Of a stretch of 64,000 nt of DNA, positions 53,267 to 62,300 are shown in pieces. Every line of letters begins with the position of its first letter. Position 1 is the first letter of the stretch. Source of the stretch: Acinetobacter junii CIP 64.5 (GTDB lineage: Bacteria > Pseudomonadota > Gammaproteobacteria > Pseudomonadales > Moraxellaceae); assembly GCF_000368765.1 (NCBI RefSeq), contig NZ_KB849655.1, positions 1,629,713-1,693,712 on the forward strand. Direction: 5' to 3'. The notes below the pieces were generated by a model, which was not told the origin of the DNA, did not search any database, and was given only the letters and a program-made list of their open reading frames with translations. Position numbers and translations under genes: made by a program.

Positions 53267-53362
53267 CTTTTTACTCCTAAAGTGTAGAAGTTGCGATCTT
53301 GATGATTATTCTACGCCTCACGGAGACAGACTTATAGGCACAGGACAGCAACACATTATTTC

Positions 53363-53428
53363 ATAAATAGGACAAATAACTTGGTCACAGGGTATAAATC
53401 AGGATGAGACTTAAATAATCCTATTTAT
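53363..53428. promoter_or_regulatory. Inverted repeat in the pirin/isochorismatase divergent promoter
   Basis: ATAAATAGGA (53363-53372) and TCCTATTTAT (53419-53428) form a perfect 10-bp inverted repeat 46 bases apart in the 287-base divergent interval. Two half-sites at this distance could be bound by the LysR regulator encoded at 54251; that is inference. Confidence 0.4.
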
Positions 53429-53553
53429 AGTATTGTTTGTCTCATTTTTCAGACTTCTGAACCTAGAAAATTTCCAATAGCATAATTTTAATTTCAAGCT
53501 TCAATCGAAGCCTTTCTTTCAAAATCAACCTAAAACAACTTGAGAATAAAATC

Positions 53554-54180
53554 ATGAGCCAAGACTATATTCGTTTAGATAAGAATAATGCGGCTGTGTT
53601 ATTGGTCGATCATCAAACAGGCTTATTGTCATTAGTCCGCGATATCGATCCTGACAAATTTAAAAATAATGTGTTGGCACTTGCAGATGCTGCGAAATAT
53701 TTTAATTTACCGACAATCCTAACAACAAGTTTTGAAAATGGTCCAAATGGTCCCCTCGTTCCTGAACTTAAAGAAATGTTCCCCGATGCGCCTTATATTG
53801 CGCGTCCAGGTCAGATTAATGCATGGGACAATGAAGATTTCGTTAAAGCGGTTAAAGCAACTGGCAAAAAACAATTGATTATTGCAGGTGTTGTGACTGA
53901 AGTTTGTGTGGCTTTCCCAACACTATCAGCACTTGCTGAAGAATTTGAAGTTTTTGTAATTACCGATGCTTCAGGTGCGTTTAATGAGTTGACTCGTGAT
54001 GCAGCATGGGATCGTATGTCTAAAGCGGGTGCTCAATTAATGACATGGTTTGGTATGGCGTGTGAGTTACATCGTGTCTGGCGTAATGATATTGAAGGAT
54101 TGGGAACATTATTCTCAAACCACATTCCAGATTATCGTAATTTGATCAACAGCTATAATCAAAACACTAATCAAAAATAA
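53554..54180 (+). CDS. Isochorismatase-family hydrolase (YcaC-like)
   Basis: A 208-aa cysteine hydrolase. Catalytic positions are in AVLLVDHQTGLL (Asp), a Lys in KATGKKQLIIAG and Cys in GVVTEVCVAFPTLSAL. Length and C-terminus (WFGMACELHRVW) fit the YcaC-type octameric hydrolases, whose natural substrate is unknown, rather than true isochorismatases. It is divergent from the pirin gene and followed by a LysR regulator. Induction of such pairs by redox-cycling compounds or aromatic inducers is known in related genera, but is not shown by this sequence. Confidence 0.92.
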   Translation: MSQDYIRLDKNNAAVLLVDHQTGLLSLVRDIDPDKFKNNVLALADAAKYFNLPTILTTSFENGPNGPLVPELKEMFPDAPYIARPGQINAWDNEDFVKAVKATGKKQLIIAGVVTEVCVAFPTLSALAEEFEVFVITDASGAFNELTRDAAWDRMSKAGAQLMTWFGMACELHRVWRNDIEGLGTLFSNHIPDYRNLINSYNQNTNQK

Positions 54181-54194
54181 TTGACCTGCTCCAT

Positions 54195-54226
54195 CAGTTG
54201 AGAATAGTTCATGCTATTCTCAACTG
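54195..54226. other. 13-bp inverted repeat between isochorismatase and LysR genes
   Basis: CAGTTGAGAATAG (54195-54207), loop TTCATG, CTATTCTCAACTG (54214-54226). There is no T-run, and the LysR start is 25 bases downstream. It could be a processing or termination hairpin or the regulator's own operator. Confidence 0.45.
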
Positions 54227-54250
54227 AATAGTTATAGGATTTGATCTGCC

Positions 54251-55180
54251 TTGATGAACTCATTTGATGATTATTATTATTTCTATCTAGTGGTAAAACA
54301 TGGTGGGTTTAGTGCTGCAAGTGAAGCAGAAAATATCAGCAAATCAAAGCTCAGCCGCCGTATCATTGACCTAGAAAATAAATTTAATGTCAGCCTCATT
54401 CAGCGTACAACTCGACATTTTAAAGTGACCGAATTAGGTCAAAAATTTTATGAAGAGTGCTGTAAAGTCATCACTCAAGTTGAGTGTGCGGAAAATGTCT
54501 TACTCAAACAAAAAAGCGAACCACAAGGCTTAGTTAAAATTAGCTGTCCACCGTTAATGATGCATTTTCAAATTCGCAAAATCCTCAATCAATTTTTAAA
54601 AACCTATCCTAAAGTAGAAATATCACTTGAGCTCACCAGTCGACGAGTGGATATTTTACATGATGATATTGATCTCGCGATTCGAACCAATTTTGAACCA
54701 AATGAAGATTCTAATTTAATTGTTCGAGATGTCATTAAAACAGATCATTGTCTAGTTGCCTCCCCTGAGTTACTCCAAGGTCGCAGCATCAAGCATTTTT
54801 CTGATCTTAAAGATTATCCAAGCATTAGCCTAGGCACCCAAAAAGCAAATTATATTTGGCATTTTTGCAATACTCGCACAGGGGAAACGATGGATGTTCC
54901 CTATCAACCGCGAATCAAAAGTAATGATTTGGCCGGTGTGTATTATGCAGTAGCAGATGGTTTAGGTATCGCTGACCTACCATTCTTAACTGTGGAATCC
55001 GACATTCGCAAAGGTAAACTGATTCATTTGATGCCTGAATGGAAATCTAATATTGGGACCTTGCAATTGGTCTACGTATCTCGAAAAGGACAACGCCTTG
55101 TCGTCGAACGCCTGATCGAAACCTTGATTGAACATTTAAGAAGTTTGTCTGAGAGCCACAAAGGTTATCTTTCGGCTTAA
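54251..55180 (+). CDS. LysR-family transcriptional regulator
   Basis: The 309-aa product has the N-terminal LysR winged helix (DDYYYFYLVVKHGGFSAASEAENISKSKLSRRIIDLENKF) and a periplasmic-binding-protein-like effector domain (about 90-300). A Ser-to-Lys start of the recognition helix, SKSKLSRRI, fits the PecT/CrgA-like subgroup. The inducer is unknown. It follows the isochorismatase gene in the same direction and probably controls the pirin/isochorismatase promoters. Confidence 0.93.
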   Translation: MMNSFDDYYYFYLVVKHGGFSAASEAENISKSKLSRRIIDLENKFNVSLIQRTTRHFKVTELGQKFYEECCKVITQVECAENVLLKQKSEPQGLVKISCPPLMMHFQIRKILNQFLKTYPKVEISLELTSRRVDILHDDIDLAIRTNFEPNEDSNLIVRDVIKTDHCLVASPELLQGRSIKHFSDLKDYPSISLGTQKANYIWHFCNTRTGETMDVPYQPRIKSNDLAGVYYAVADGLGIADLPFLTVESDIRKGKLIHLMPEWKSNIGTLQLVYVSRKGQRLVVERLIETLIEHLRSLSESHKGYLSA

Positions 55181-55183
55181 TAA

Positions 55184-55215
55184 AAAAACGGTCATGAATG
55201 GGCATGACCGTTTTT
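55184..55215. terminator. Bidirectional terminator between lysR and gabD
   Basis: AAAAACGGTCATG (55184-55196), a 6-base loop, CATGACCGTTTTT (55203-55215). T-runs on both strands serve the convergent LysR and gabD genes. Confidence 0.9.
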
Positions 55216-55249
55216 ATCGAACACATTTGAGTGTTCAGTTATCCAAGAT

Positions 55250-56698
55250 TTACTCAGATAAATCCACACAGAGGTATTTCATTTCGAGATATTCCTCAAT
55301 GCCGAATTTTGAACCTTCACGACCTAAGCCTGATTGTTTAACTCCACCAAATGGCGCAACTTCATTTGAAATTGCTCCTGTGTTAATTCCAACCATGCCA
55401 TATTCAAGTGCCTCACCAACACGCCATTGACGAGCTGCGCTTTGAGTAAACACATATGCGGCCAAACCAAATTCCGTATCATTTGCCATGGCTACGGCTT
55501 CGTCTTCAGTTTTGAAACGGAATAACGGCGCCAGTGGACCAAAGGTCTCTTCTTTAGATACTCTCATGTCTTGAGTGACGTTGGTCAGTACCGTCGGTTC
55601 AAAGAAAGTGCCACCGAGTGCTGAACGCTGACCACCAATACGTATTGTCGCGCCTTTTGAAGTCGCATCAGCAATATGTGACTGGACTTTGGCAATCGCA
55701 TCTTCATCAATCAATGGACCTTGCGTTGATGTTTCCTGACGACCATCACCGACTTGTAGCTTAGCCACAGCTTCAACTAACCTATCCGCCAAAGCATCGT
55801 AGATACCATCTTGTACATAAATTCGATTCGCACATACGCAAGTCTGACCACTATTGCGATATTTACTCGCCATAATGCCCTGAACGGCTTGATCGAGATT
55901 GGCATCATCAAACACCAATACAGGTGCATTACCACCCAATTCGAGCGATAACTTCTTAATCGTCGGCGCACATTGCTGCATTAAAATGCGCCCCACTTGG
56001 GTTGAACCTGTAAAGCTCAACTTACGTACAATATCGCTCTCGCACAGTGTTTTGCCAACTTCAATCGCATCACCACTGATATTTAACAAGATATCGGCAG
56101 GCAAACCTGCTTTGAGAGCTAACACTTCCAGTGCATATGCAGTCAAAGGCGTTTGTTCAGCCGGTTTGACCAACATCGAACAACCCGCCGCAATTGCTGG
56201 TGCAGCTTTACGTGTGATCATCGCCGCAGGGAAGTTCCACGGCGTAATCGCAGCAGTCACCCCGATTGCTTGTTTAATAACAAGTAAACGTTGATTTGGC
56301 AATGTTGGCGTTAACACTTCACCATCAATACGACGAGCTTGCTCAGCAAACCAACGGATGAATGAAGCGGCATAACCAATTTCACCACGAGCTTCAGCCA
56401 ACGGTTTACCTTGTTCGGCAGTTAAAATCTGTGCAAGATTTTCTTTATGCTCAAGCATCAACTGATACCATGCCCAAAGCACATCGGCACGAACTAAAGC
56501 AGTTTGCTTTTTCCATGCAGCTTGGGCTTGGGCTGAACGCTGAATCGCGGCTTCAACACCAGCACGGTCATAACTTTTCACCCATGCCAGTGTTTCACCT
56601 GTCGCAGCATCTTTCACTTCGATATCGTTATGAGCCGCAGGTGCAGCTAATGAAATATCGGGGTGCTGTAATAAATACTGCAAATTGTTTTGAATCAT
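55250..56698 (-). CDS. gabD: Succinate-semialdehyde dehydrogenase
   Basis: A full-length ALDH of 482 aa with WNFPAAMITRKAAPA, the NAD(P)-binding FTGSTQVG, catalytic Glu in LELGGNAPV and catalytic Cys in NSGQTCVCANR. It oxidises succinate semialdehyde to succinate, completing GABA breakdown. Its start overlaps the gabT stop by 4 bases, so the two are translated together. The promoter and the GabR-type operator lie upstream of gabT. Confidence 0.96.
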   Translation of the reverse strand: MIQNNLQYLLQHPDISLAAPAAHNDIEVKDAATGETLAWVKSYDRAGVEAAIQRSAQAQAAWKKQTALVRADVLWAWYQLMLEHKENLAQILTAEQGKPLAEARGEIGYAASFIRWFAEQARRIDGEVLTPTLPNQRLLVIKQAIGVTAAITPWNFPAAMITRKAAPAIAAGCSMLVKPAEQTPLTAYALEVLALKAGLPADILLNISGDAIEVGKTLCESDIVRKLSFTGSTQVGRILMQQCAPTIKKLSLELGGNAPVLVFDDANLDQAVQGIMASKYRNSGQTCVCANRIYVQDGIYDALADRLVEAVAKLQVGDGRQETSTQGPLIDEDAIAKVQSHIADATSKGATIRIGGQRSALGGTFFEPTVLTNVTQDMRVSKEETFGPLAPLFRFKTEDEAVAMANDTEFGLAAYVFTQSAARQWRVGEALEYGMVGINTGAISNEVAPFGGVKQSGLGREGSKFGIEEYLEMKYLCVDLSE

Positions 56699-57987
56699 GC
56701 AGATTGCTCCACTGCTTGTGCACTGTCTGCTGTTAATGCTGCAAAACCTTGTTTTAAAATATCGAGACCTTGACGGAATTGCTCAGCAGGAATGGTTAAC
56801 GGATATAGGAAACGAATAACATTACCGTATTTACCACAAGTGAGAATCAATAAACCATGTTCCATTGCATAACTTTGTACTGCTTTTGCTTGTTCAGCTG
56901 TTTCTAGCTCTGCAGCGACCATTGAACCCAAAGCACGAATTTGAGTAACAACATCGCCTGAAGTTTCTTGAATTTCTTTTAAAACAGTAACCAACTCTGT
57001 ACCTAGCTCATTGGCACGATCACATAAGTTTTCTTCTTCGATTGCATCAATCACCGCATGAGCAGCAGCAACTGCAATTGGGCTACCTGCATAGGTGCCA
57101 CCCAAACCGCCTGGGTTTGGTGCATCCATCACTTCGGCACGCCCCACTACACCTGAGATTGGGAAACCACCACCCAAGCTTTTCGCCATCGTAATCAAAT
57201 CTGCTTTGGTTTCATAATGATTCATGGCAAATAATTTGCCTGTGCGCGCAAAACCAGATTGCACTTCATCAGCGACCAATAAAATACCGTGCTTATCACA
57301 CAAAGCACGTAAGCGTTTTAAGAATTCGGCAGGTACAACGTTGAAACCACCTTCACCTTGTACAGGTTCAAGCACAATTGCCGCGACGTCATGTGGGGCA
57401 ATATCTTCGCTAAAAATATCTTCAACACTTTCAATCGCTGCTGCAACTGAAATACCTTTTTCTGGCACAGGATAACGCGCATGGAATACACCTGCTGGCA
57501 TCACACCAAAGTCACGTTTATATGGTGCTGTTTTACCTGTCATTGCCATAGTCATAAATGAGCGTCCATGGAAACCATTACCAAAAGTAATGATACCGTG
57601 ACGACCTGTATATGAACGTGCAATCTTCACTGCATTTTCAACTGCTTCTGCGCCTGTAGTGAAAAATGCTGTTTTCGCTGCACCTGCGATCGGCGCGCGC
57701 TGATTAATGCGTTCAGCCAAAGCAACATAACTTTCATAAGGTGTCACTTGATAAGCCGTATGGGTAAATTTAGTCAGTTGCTCTGTGACAGCCGCGATCA
57801 CTTTCGGATGACGATGGCCTGTATTGAGTACTGCAATACCACCTGCAAAATCGATATATTGCTTGCCTTCCTTGTCCCAAATGGTTGCATTTTCAGCTTT
57901 TTCTGCATACCACTGACACATCACACCGACGCCACGTGGCGTTGCTTGCTGTTTGCGTGTATTCAGTGCAGAATGTTGAGTATCCAT
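56695..57987 (-). CDS. gabT: 4-aminobutyrate aminotransferase
   Basis: A 430-aa class III aminotransferase: GGIAVLNTGHRHPKV, the PLP-contact TGAEAVENAVKIAR, LVADEVQSGFARTGK with the conserved Asp, and the PLP lysine in TMAKSLGGGFP. It moves the amino group of GABA to 2-oxoglutarate, giving succinate semialdehyde for GabD. It is divergent from the GabR-like regulator, which begins 155 bases away, and the interval holds the direct-repeat operator. Confidence 0.96.
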   Translation of the reverse strand: MDTQHSALNTRKQQATPRGVGVMCQWYAEKAENATIWDKEGKQYIDFAGGIAVLNTGHRHPKVIAAVTEQLTKFTHTAYQVTPYESYVALAERINQRAPIAGAAKTAFFTTGAEAVENAVKIARSYTGRHGIITFGNGFHGRSFMTMAMTGKTAPYKRDFGVMPAGVFHARYPVPEKGISVAAAIESVEDIFSEDIAPHDVAAIVLEPVQGEGGFNVVPAEFLKRLRALCDKHGILLVADEVQSGFARTGKLFAMNHYETKADLITMAKSLGGGFPISGVVGRAEVMDAPNPGGLGGTYAGSPIAVAAAHAVIDAIEEENLCDRANELGTELVTVLKEIQETSGDVVTQIRALGSMVAAELETAEQAKAVQSYAMEHGLLILTCGKYGNVIRFLYPLTIPAEQFRQGLDILKQGFAALTADSAQAVEQSA

Positions 57988-58088
57988 TTTATTCCCTCAT
58001 ATCTCATCATCAGTTACAGCTTTGGTCGTACATCCTAGGGGTCGATTTTTAGGATGCGATACAATGACTGCCTATAGCTGTAATTTCG

Positions 58089-58140
58089 CTCGTCTCAAGG
58101 CAAGAGACGAGAGCCATTTTTAAACTGTAGGAGAGAGCCA
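58089..58140 (+). promoter_or_regulatory. GabR-type operator between gabT and gabR
   Basis: Two direct repeats GAGAGCCA at 58109-58116 and 58133-58140 start exactly 24 bp apart. The first overlaps an inverted repeat CTCGTCTC/GAGACGAG (58089-58096 with 58104-58111). The same arrangement is found at 61325-61373 upstream of the permease gene. MocR/GabR regulators bind spaced direct repeats. The second repeat lies just before the regulator start, so autoregulation is expected. Confidence 0.68.
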
Positions 58141-58141
58141 A

Positions 58142-59641
58142 TTGCGTAGTTTACTTGGAGATCATTTGCTGCAAAGGCTCCAACAAGACACGGAGGGAAA
58201 ACTACATCAACGCCTTTTTCGATGTCTACGTGGTGCAATCATAGAAGGCGTCATTCAACCGATGACGCGCTTACCTGCGTCACGTGATTTAGCCAGTGAA
58301 ATTCATGTCTCTCGAAACACTGTGCTGAGTGCTTATGAGCAGTTACAAGCAGAAGGATATTTAGAAGCACGTACAGGACATGGAACTTGGGTCGCAGAAA
58401 AACTCCCTGAAAGTTTCTTAAACACCAAAAATAAAAAGAAAAAACCTGAACTCCCTAATATCCAAAGTTCATATGTACTATCACAACGTGGCTCAAACTT
58501 ATTGGGCTATGCTGCTGCATCACCGCATCAATGGGGAGCTTTTGTACCCGGGGCACCTGATGTCACTGAGTTTCCACATCATATTTTTAGTCGTATTCAA
58601 GCACGTTTAAGTCGTGAACCTGATGTGAATCGACTGATTTATAGCAATGCTGGGGGATGTATTGAACTTCGGAGTGCTTTGGCAGATTACTTAAAAGTCG
58701 CCCGCTCTGTGCAATGTGATGCAGATCAAATCATTATCACCGAAGGCATTCATCAAGCGATTGACTTAGTTTCTCGTGCGCTGAGTGACATTGGTGATCG
58801 TGTTTGGATTGAAGATCCCGCATATTGGGGAATGCGTAACACACTCAGGATCAATGGCTTGGATATTCAACCTATGCCCGTTGATGCAGAAGGTATTATT
58901 CCTGAAAACAATCCAACTCAACCGCCTAAACTGATCTTTGTTACCCCTTCTCATCAATATCCTTTAGGCTCTCATCTCAGTGTAAATCGACGCAAAGAAT
59001 TGATTCAAATTGCTCGTCAACACAACAGTTGGATCGTAGAAGATGATTATGACAGTGAGTTTAGATTCTCAGGACAACCTTATCCCTCCTTGCAGGGTTT
59101 AGAAAATAATGCCCCTGTGCTCTACATGGGTACCTTCAGTAAAACCATTTATCCATCACTCAGAATTGGATATCTCGTTGTGCCTAAACCCTTGTTCTCA
59201 TCTTTAAGAATCGTGGCAGCAGAACTATATCGTGGTGGGCATTTGCTTGAACAAAAAGCACTCGCTGAATTTATTCGTGAAGGTCATTATGAAGCGCACA
59301 TTCGACGTATGCGCCTACTGTATGGCAAACGCCGGGATTATCTGGTCAGTTTGATCAAACGCTATCTAGGTACTGAATTTCTACATGAATATGATGAAGC
59401 CGCAGGCTTACATTTGGTTCTCAAATTACCAAGTGATTGTGATGATGTCGCGATTACCAGTAAAGCCTTAGAACGAGGCGTGAAAGTTCGCCCATTGTCG
59501 CAATATTACATGCAATCACATGCTCTCGCTGAACGTGGACTGTTGATGGGCTTCGCCTGTGTTAATGAAAAAGACATGGTGATGGCTTTTGGTGTGTTAT
59601 TGCAATGCTTACGAGAAGCAGGTGTTCCCACGCTCAATTGA
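58142..59641 (+). CDS. gabR: MocR-family regulator, GabR-like (wHTH plus aminotransferase domain)
   Basis: The start is TTG at 58142, with GGAGAG at 58130-58135 upstream; no ATG is near. The 499-aa product has a GntR-type winged helix (HQRLFRCLRGAIIEGVIQPMTRLPASRDLASEIHVSRNTVLSAYEQLQAEGYLEARTG region, residues 15-80) and a class I aminotransferase-like domain with WIVEDDYDSEFRF and the PLP lysine in MGTFSKTIYPSLRIGY. GabR senses GABA plus PLP and activates gabTD while repressing itself. Position and the shared operator support this role here. Confidence 0.93.
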   Translation: MRSLLGDHLLQRLQQDTEGKLHQRLFRCLRGAIIEGVIQPMTRLPASRDLASEIHVSRNTVLSAYEQLQAEGYLEARTGHGTWVAEKLPESFLNTKNKKKKPELPNIQSSYVLSQRGSNLLGYAAASPHQWGAFVPGAPDVTEFPHHIFSRIQARLSREPDVNRLIYSNAGGCIELRSALADYLKVARSVQCDADQIIITEGIHQAIDLVSRALSDIGDRVWIEDPAYWGMRNTLRINGLDIQPMPVDAEGIIPENNPTQPPKLIFVTPSHQYPLGSHLSVNRRKELIQIARQHNSWIVEDDYDSEFRFSGQPYPSLQGLENNAPVLYMGTFSKTIYPSLRIGYLVVPKPLFSSLRIVAAELYRGGHLLEQKALAEFIREGHYEAHIRRMRLLYGKRRDYLVSLIKRYLGTEFLHEYDEAAGLHLVLKLPSDCDDVAITSKALERGVKVRPLSQYYMQSHALAERGLLMGFACVNEKDMVMAFGVLLQCLREAGVPTLN

Positions 59642-59668
59642 TGCTGTTTTACGATTGTCGTATCTAAA

Positions 59669-59699
59669 AAAAAGAGCCTCATGATTTGAGGCTCTTTTT
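59669..59699. terminator. Bidirectional terminator between gabR and gabP
   Basis: AAAAAGAGCCTCA (59669-59681), loop TGATT, TGAGGCTCTTTTT (59687-59699). It serves both convergent genes. Confidence 0.92.
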
Positions 59700-59714
59700 C
59701 ACTTTTAAACGAAC

Positions 59715-61157
59715 TTAGACCAATTTTTCTTCATGCACTTGGCTCAGGTGAGATGCTCGACGCTCTTCACCCCAACGCAATTTTTGCGAGACAAAACCAA
59801 AGAACACGATAATGCCAAAGAGCGCTGTGGTGTAAATGACTTCTTTAAAATAGGTTCCCTCTATCAACATGGTAAGAATTGCACCGATAATGGCAAATAT
59901 CACGAGATAAGTGATATAAGGGAATAACCACATTTTAAATTCAATTTTTGCGCCCTCTGCTTCAAGTTTTTTACGCATACGCAGCTGAGAATAGGCAATG
60001 GTTAAATACACATACAGTGTTGCTGCACCTGTAGTTAACATGAAAAAGTCATATACATTCATACTTTCGGTAGCCGTTAAAATCACAGCAATTACTGAGA
60101 AAAAGCATGACACAATCACCCCTACCCAAGGGCTGCTCTTACTATTTACAGAACCAAAACTTTTCGGTGCATCACCACGTTTTGATAATGAAAATAGCAT
60201 ACGTGAACAGGTATACAATGCTGAGTTAAAACAACTGCATACTGAAGTTAGCACCACGAAATTCACGATATGACGTGCTTCTGGAATACCGAGTGCCGTT
60301 AAAGTCACACTATAAGTTCCCCAAGTTGAGTCTTTTAATAACTCGTTATTATGTGGAATCAAACAAACCGCGACAAACATTGAACCGACGTAAAATAATA
60401 CAATTCGCCAAACCACTGAATTTGAGGCTTTACGAATTTCTTTCGATGGATTTTCTGATTCAGCCGCTGCAACCGTGACAATTTCAGCTCCAATATAGGC
60501 AAACATAACTCCAAGTAATGCCGTAATCACTGACGATGCGCCATTTGGCATAAAACCTTGAGCGGTTAGATTACTGACCCCAGAAGCAGACGCATCAGCC
60601 CACGGCCATAAATGCATGATCGCTAAGCTACCGATCACCAAAAACACCACGATCGCAATGACTTTGATCAAAGCAAACCAAAACTCAAACTCACCATAGT
60701 TTTTGACGTTTTGTAAGTTGACTGCAACTAATCCGCCGATGACCAAGACCATATAAGCCCAAATCGGGATAAAGGGGAACCAACTATTCAGAATTTTACC
60801 TGCGACATAGGCTTCCCATCCCATCAACATCGCCAAGGTACACCAATACAACCATCCGATTGAAAAGCCTGCCCATCGACCAATTGCACGGTCAGCATAA
60901 GTTGAAAATGAACCGCTGTCTGGGTTTAACACCGCCATTTCACCCAACATACGCATGATGAACCAAACCAGTAAACCACCTAAGGCATAGGTTAGAAAGA
61001 CCACTGGTCCTGTGTTGTAAATAATACTGCCTGAACCGACAAATAAAGAACCACCGATCACACCTGCAATTGAAATCATCGTGAGGTGGCGTGACTGTAG
61101 CCCGTGTTTTAGACCTTGGGAGAGATTGGCTTCAGAACTATTTTGATGTGCTGCCAT
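59715..61157 (-). CDS. gabP: GABA permease (amino acid-polyamine-organocation family)
   Basis: A 480-aa inner-membrane transporter with about 12 hydrophobic helices. It opens with LKHGLQSRHLTMISIAGVIGGSLFVGSGSIIYNTGP, the amino acid permease signature, and has IVTVAAAESENPSKEIRKASNSVVWRI, typical of GabP/AnsP-type carriers. It imports GABA or a related amino acid with protons. The assignment to GABA rests on its position next to gabR and on the gab-type operator in its upstream region. It is transcribed convergently with gabR. Confidence 0.9.
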   Translation of the reverse strand: MAAHQNSSEANLSQGLKHGLQSRHLTMISIAGVIGGSLFVGSGSIIYNTGPVVFLTYALGGLLVWFIMRMLGEMAVLNPDSGSFSTYADRAIGRWAGFSIGWLYWCTLAMLMGWEAYVAGKILNSWFPFIPIWAYMVLVIGGLVAVNLQNVKNYGEFEFWFALIKVIAIVVFLVIGSLAIMHLWPWADASASGVSNLTAQGFMPNGASSVITALLGVMFAYIGAEIVTVAAAESENPSKEIRKASNSVVWRIVLFYVGSMFVAVCLIPHNNELLKDSTWGTYSVTLTALGIPEARHIVNFVVLTSVCSCFNSALYTCSRMLFSLSKRGDAPKSFGSVNSKSSPWVGVIVSCFFSVIAVILTATESMNVYDFFMLTTGAATLYVYLTIAYSQLRMRKKLEAEGAKIEFKMWLFPYITYLVIFAIIGAILTMLIEGTYFKEVIYTTALFGIIVFFGFVSQKLRWGEERRASHLSQVHEEKLV

Positions 61158-61324
61158 ATCATTTTCCTTAATATATTGAAGGTATTAGCGGCTTTTGGCA
61201 TCACATACACCATGCCGCAAATACCTCCTAAAAACTGTGTCGTTCAACCTATTCCGTCCAGAATGGAATAAGGATTAAAAACGACGCTTCCGCATGCATA
61301 CTTTCTATGGCTTTAATTTGTCGT

Positions 61325-61373
61325 TTCGGCTCTGAAGAAACGAGAGCCATTTTTAGAATAACAGAGAGAGCCA
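61325..61373. promoter_or_regulatory. GabR-type operator upstream of gabP
   Basis: GAGAGCCA at 61342-61349 and 61366-61373 start 24 bp apart, as at the gabT/gabR site, followed by the same AATTG. An inverted repeat CGTTTC/GAAACG overlaps the first copy. It lies about 165 to 230 bases before the gabP start. The rest of the 506-base interval 61158-61663 holds only AT-rich sequence and the ssb terminator. Confidence 0.65.
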
Positions 61374-61612
61374 ATTGTAAAAATAATGCTCAATCTCGGC
61401 GAGTTTTTTAAACAATATTGAAAGGAAACATCATCAAATTAAAAAATACAACATCAAATTAATTAAAATAAATCAGTGATTTAATATATCAACCCCTTCT
61501 TTAAAATCCTTTCTAAAAATAAAATCTGAATCGAAATAGAAATTTGTCTAGACCCTAAACTTCGATTCAGCTCCATTTAAACTTGGCTTCTAGTTTCAAT
61601 AAATCTCCATAA

Positions 61613-61647
61613 AAAAACCTCTTTTCGGATCAGGAAAAGAGGTTTTT
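61613..61647 (-). terminator. Terminator of ssb
   Basis: Perfect 14-bp stem AAAAACCTCTTTTC/GAAAAGAGGTTTTT (61613-61626 with 61634-61647), T-runs on both strands, 17 bases past the ssb stop. Confidence 0.9.
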
Positions 61648-61663
61648 CATGTCTTTTAACTGA

Positions 61664-62248
61664 TTAGAACGGTAAATCATCATCTAAGTCAGCTGGAGCA
61701 GCAGCAGGTTGAGGTGCGGCTTTTGGTGTATTAAAACCATTACCTGCTTGCGGACTGCCTGCATAATTGCCCTGATTTCCACCACCAAAACCGCCACCTT
61801 GACCATAACCATTTTGGTTGTTGTTATAGCCTGTATTTTGGTAGCCACCGCCTTGATTGTTGTTAAAACGCGGTTGGTTAAAATCATTACCCGCTTGATG
61901 CTCACCACCTTGCTGGCGAGAATCGAGCATTTGCATTTGGTCACCACGAATTTCGGTGCTGTAACGCTCTTGACCATTTTGGTCTGTCCATTGGCGCGTA
62001 CGCAATGAACCTTCGATATAAACTTTCGAACCTTTACGTAAGTATTGCTGTGCAATTTCACCTAAACGGTTATGCAATACGATACGATGCCATTCTGTTT
62101 GTTCTTTTCGTTCGCCTGTATTTTTATCTGTCCACGATTCACTTGTTGCAATCGAAAATTGGGTCAGTGATCCACCATTTGGAAAGGTTTTTGTCTCAGG
62201 ATCTTTACCCAAAGTACCGACTAAAATAACTTTATTCACACCACGCAT
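61664..62248 (-). CDS. ssb: Single-stranded DNA-binding protein
   Basis: The 194-aa protein has the OB fold in residues 1-110 ([61 protein letters not shown]). A long linker of Gly, Gln and Asn repeats follows, then the acidic tip DLDDDLPF that recruits replication and repair partners. It is the chromosomal SSB, and the linker style is that of Acinetobacter. It reads leftward 52 bases downstream of the MFS gene, so co-transcription is possible. Confidence 0.97.
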   Translation of the reverse strand: MRGVNKVILVGTLGKDPETKTFPNGGSLTQFSIATSESWTDKNTGERKEQTEWHRIVLHNRLGEIAQQYLRKGSKVYIEGSLRTRQWTDQNGQERYSTEIRGDQMQMLDSRQQGGEHQAGNDFNQPRFNNNQGGGYQNTGYNNNQNGYGQGGGFGGGNQGNYAGSPQAGNGFNTPKAAPQPAAAPADLDDDLPF

Positions 62249-62300
62249 TAGCTTGTCTACGTCCTATCTATTTCTATGTTTTACTTTATAAGAGTTATGC

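Noticed and set aside
55899..56294. Plus-strand frame opposite gabD
   Set aside because: It is a shadow of the conserved aldehyde dehydrogenase core.
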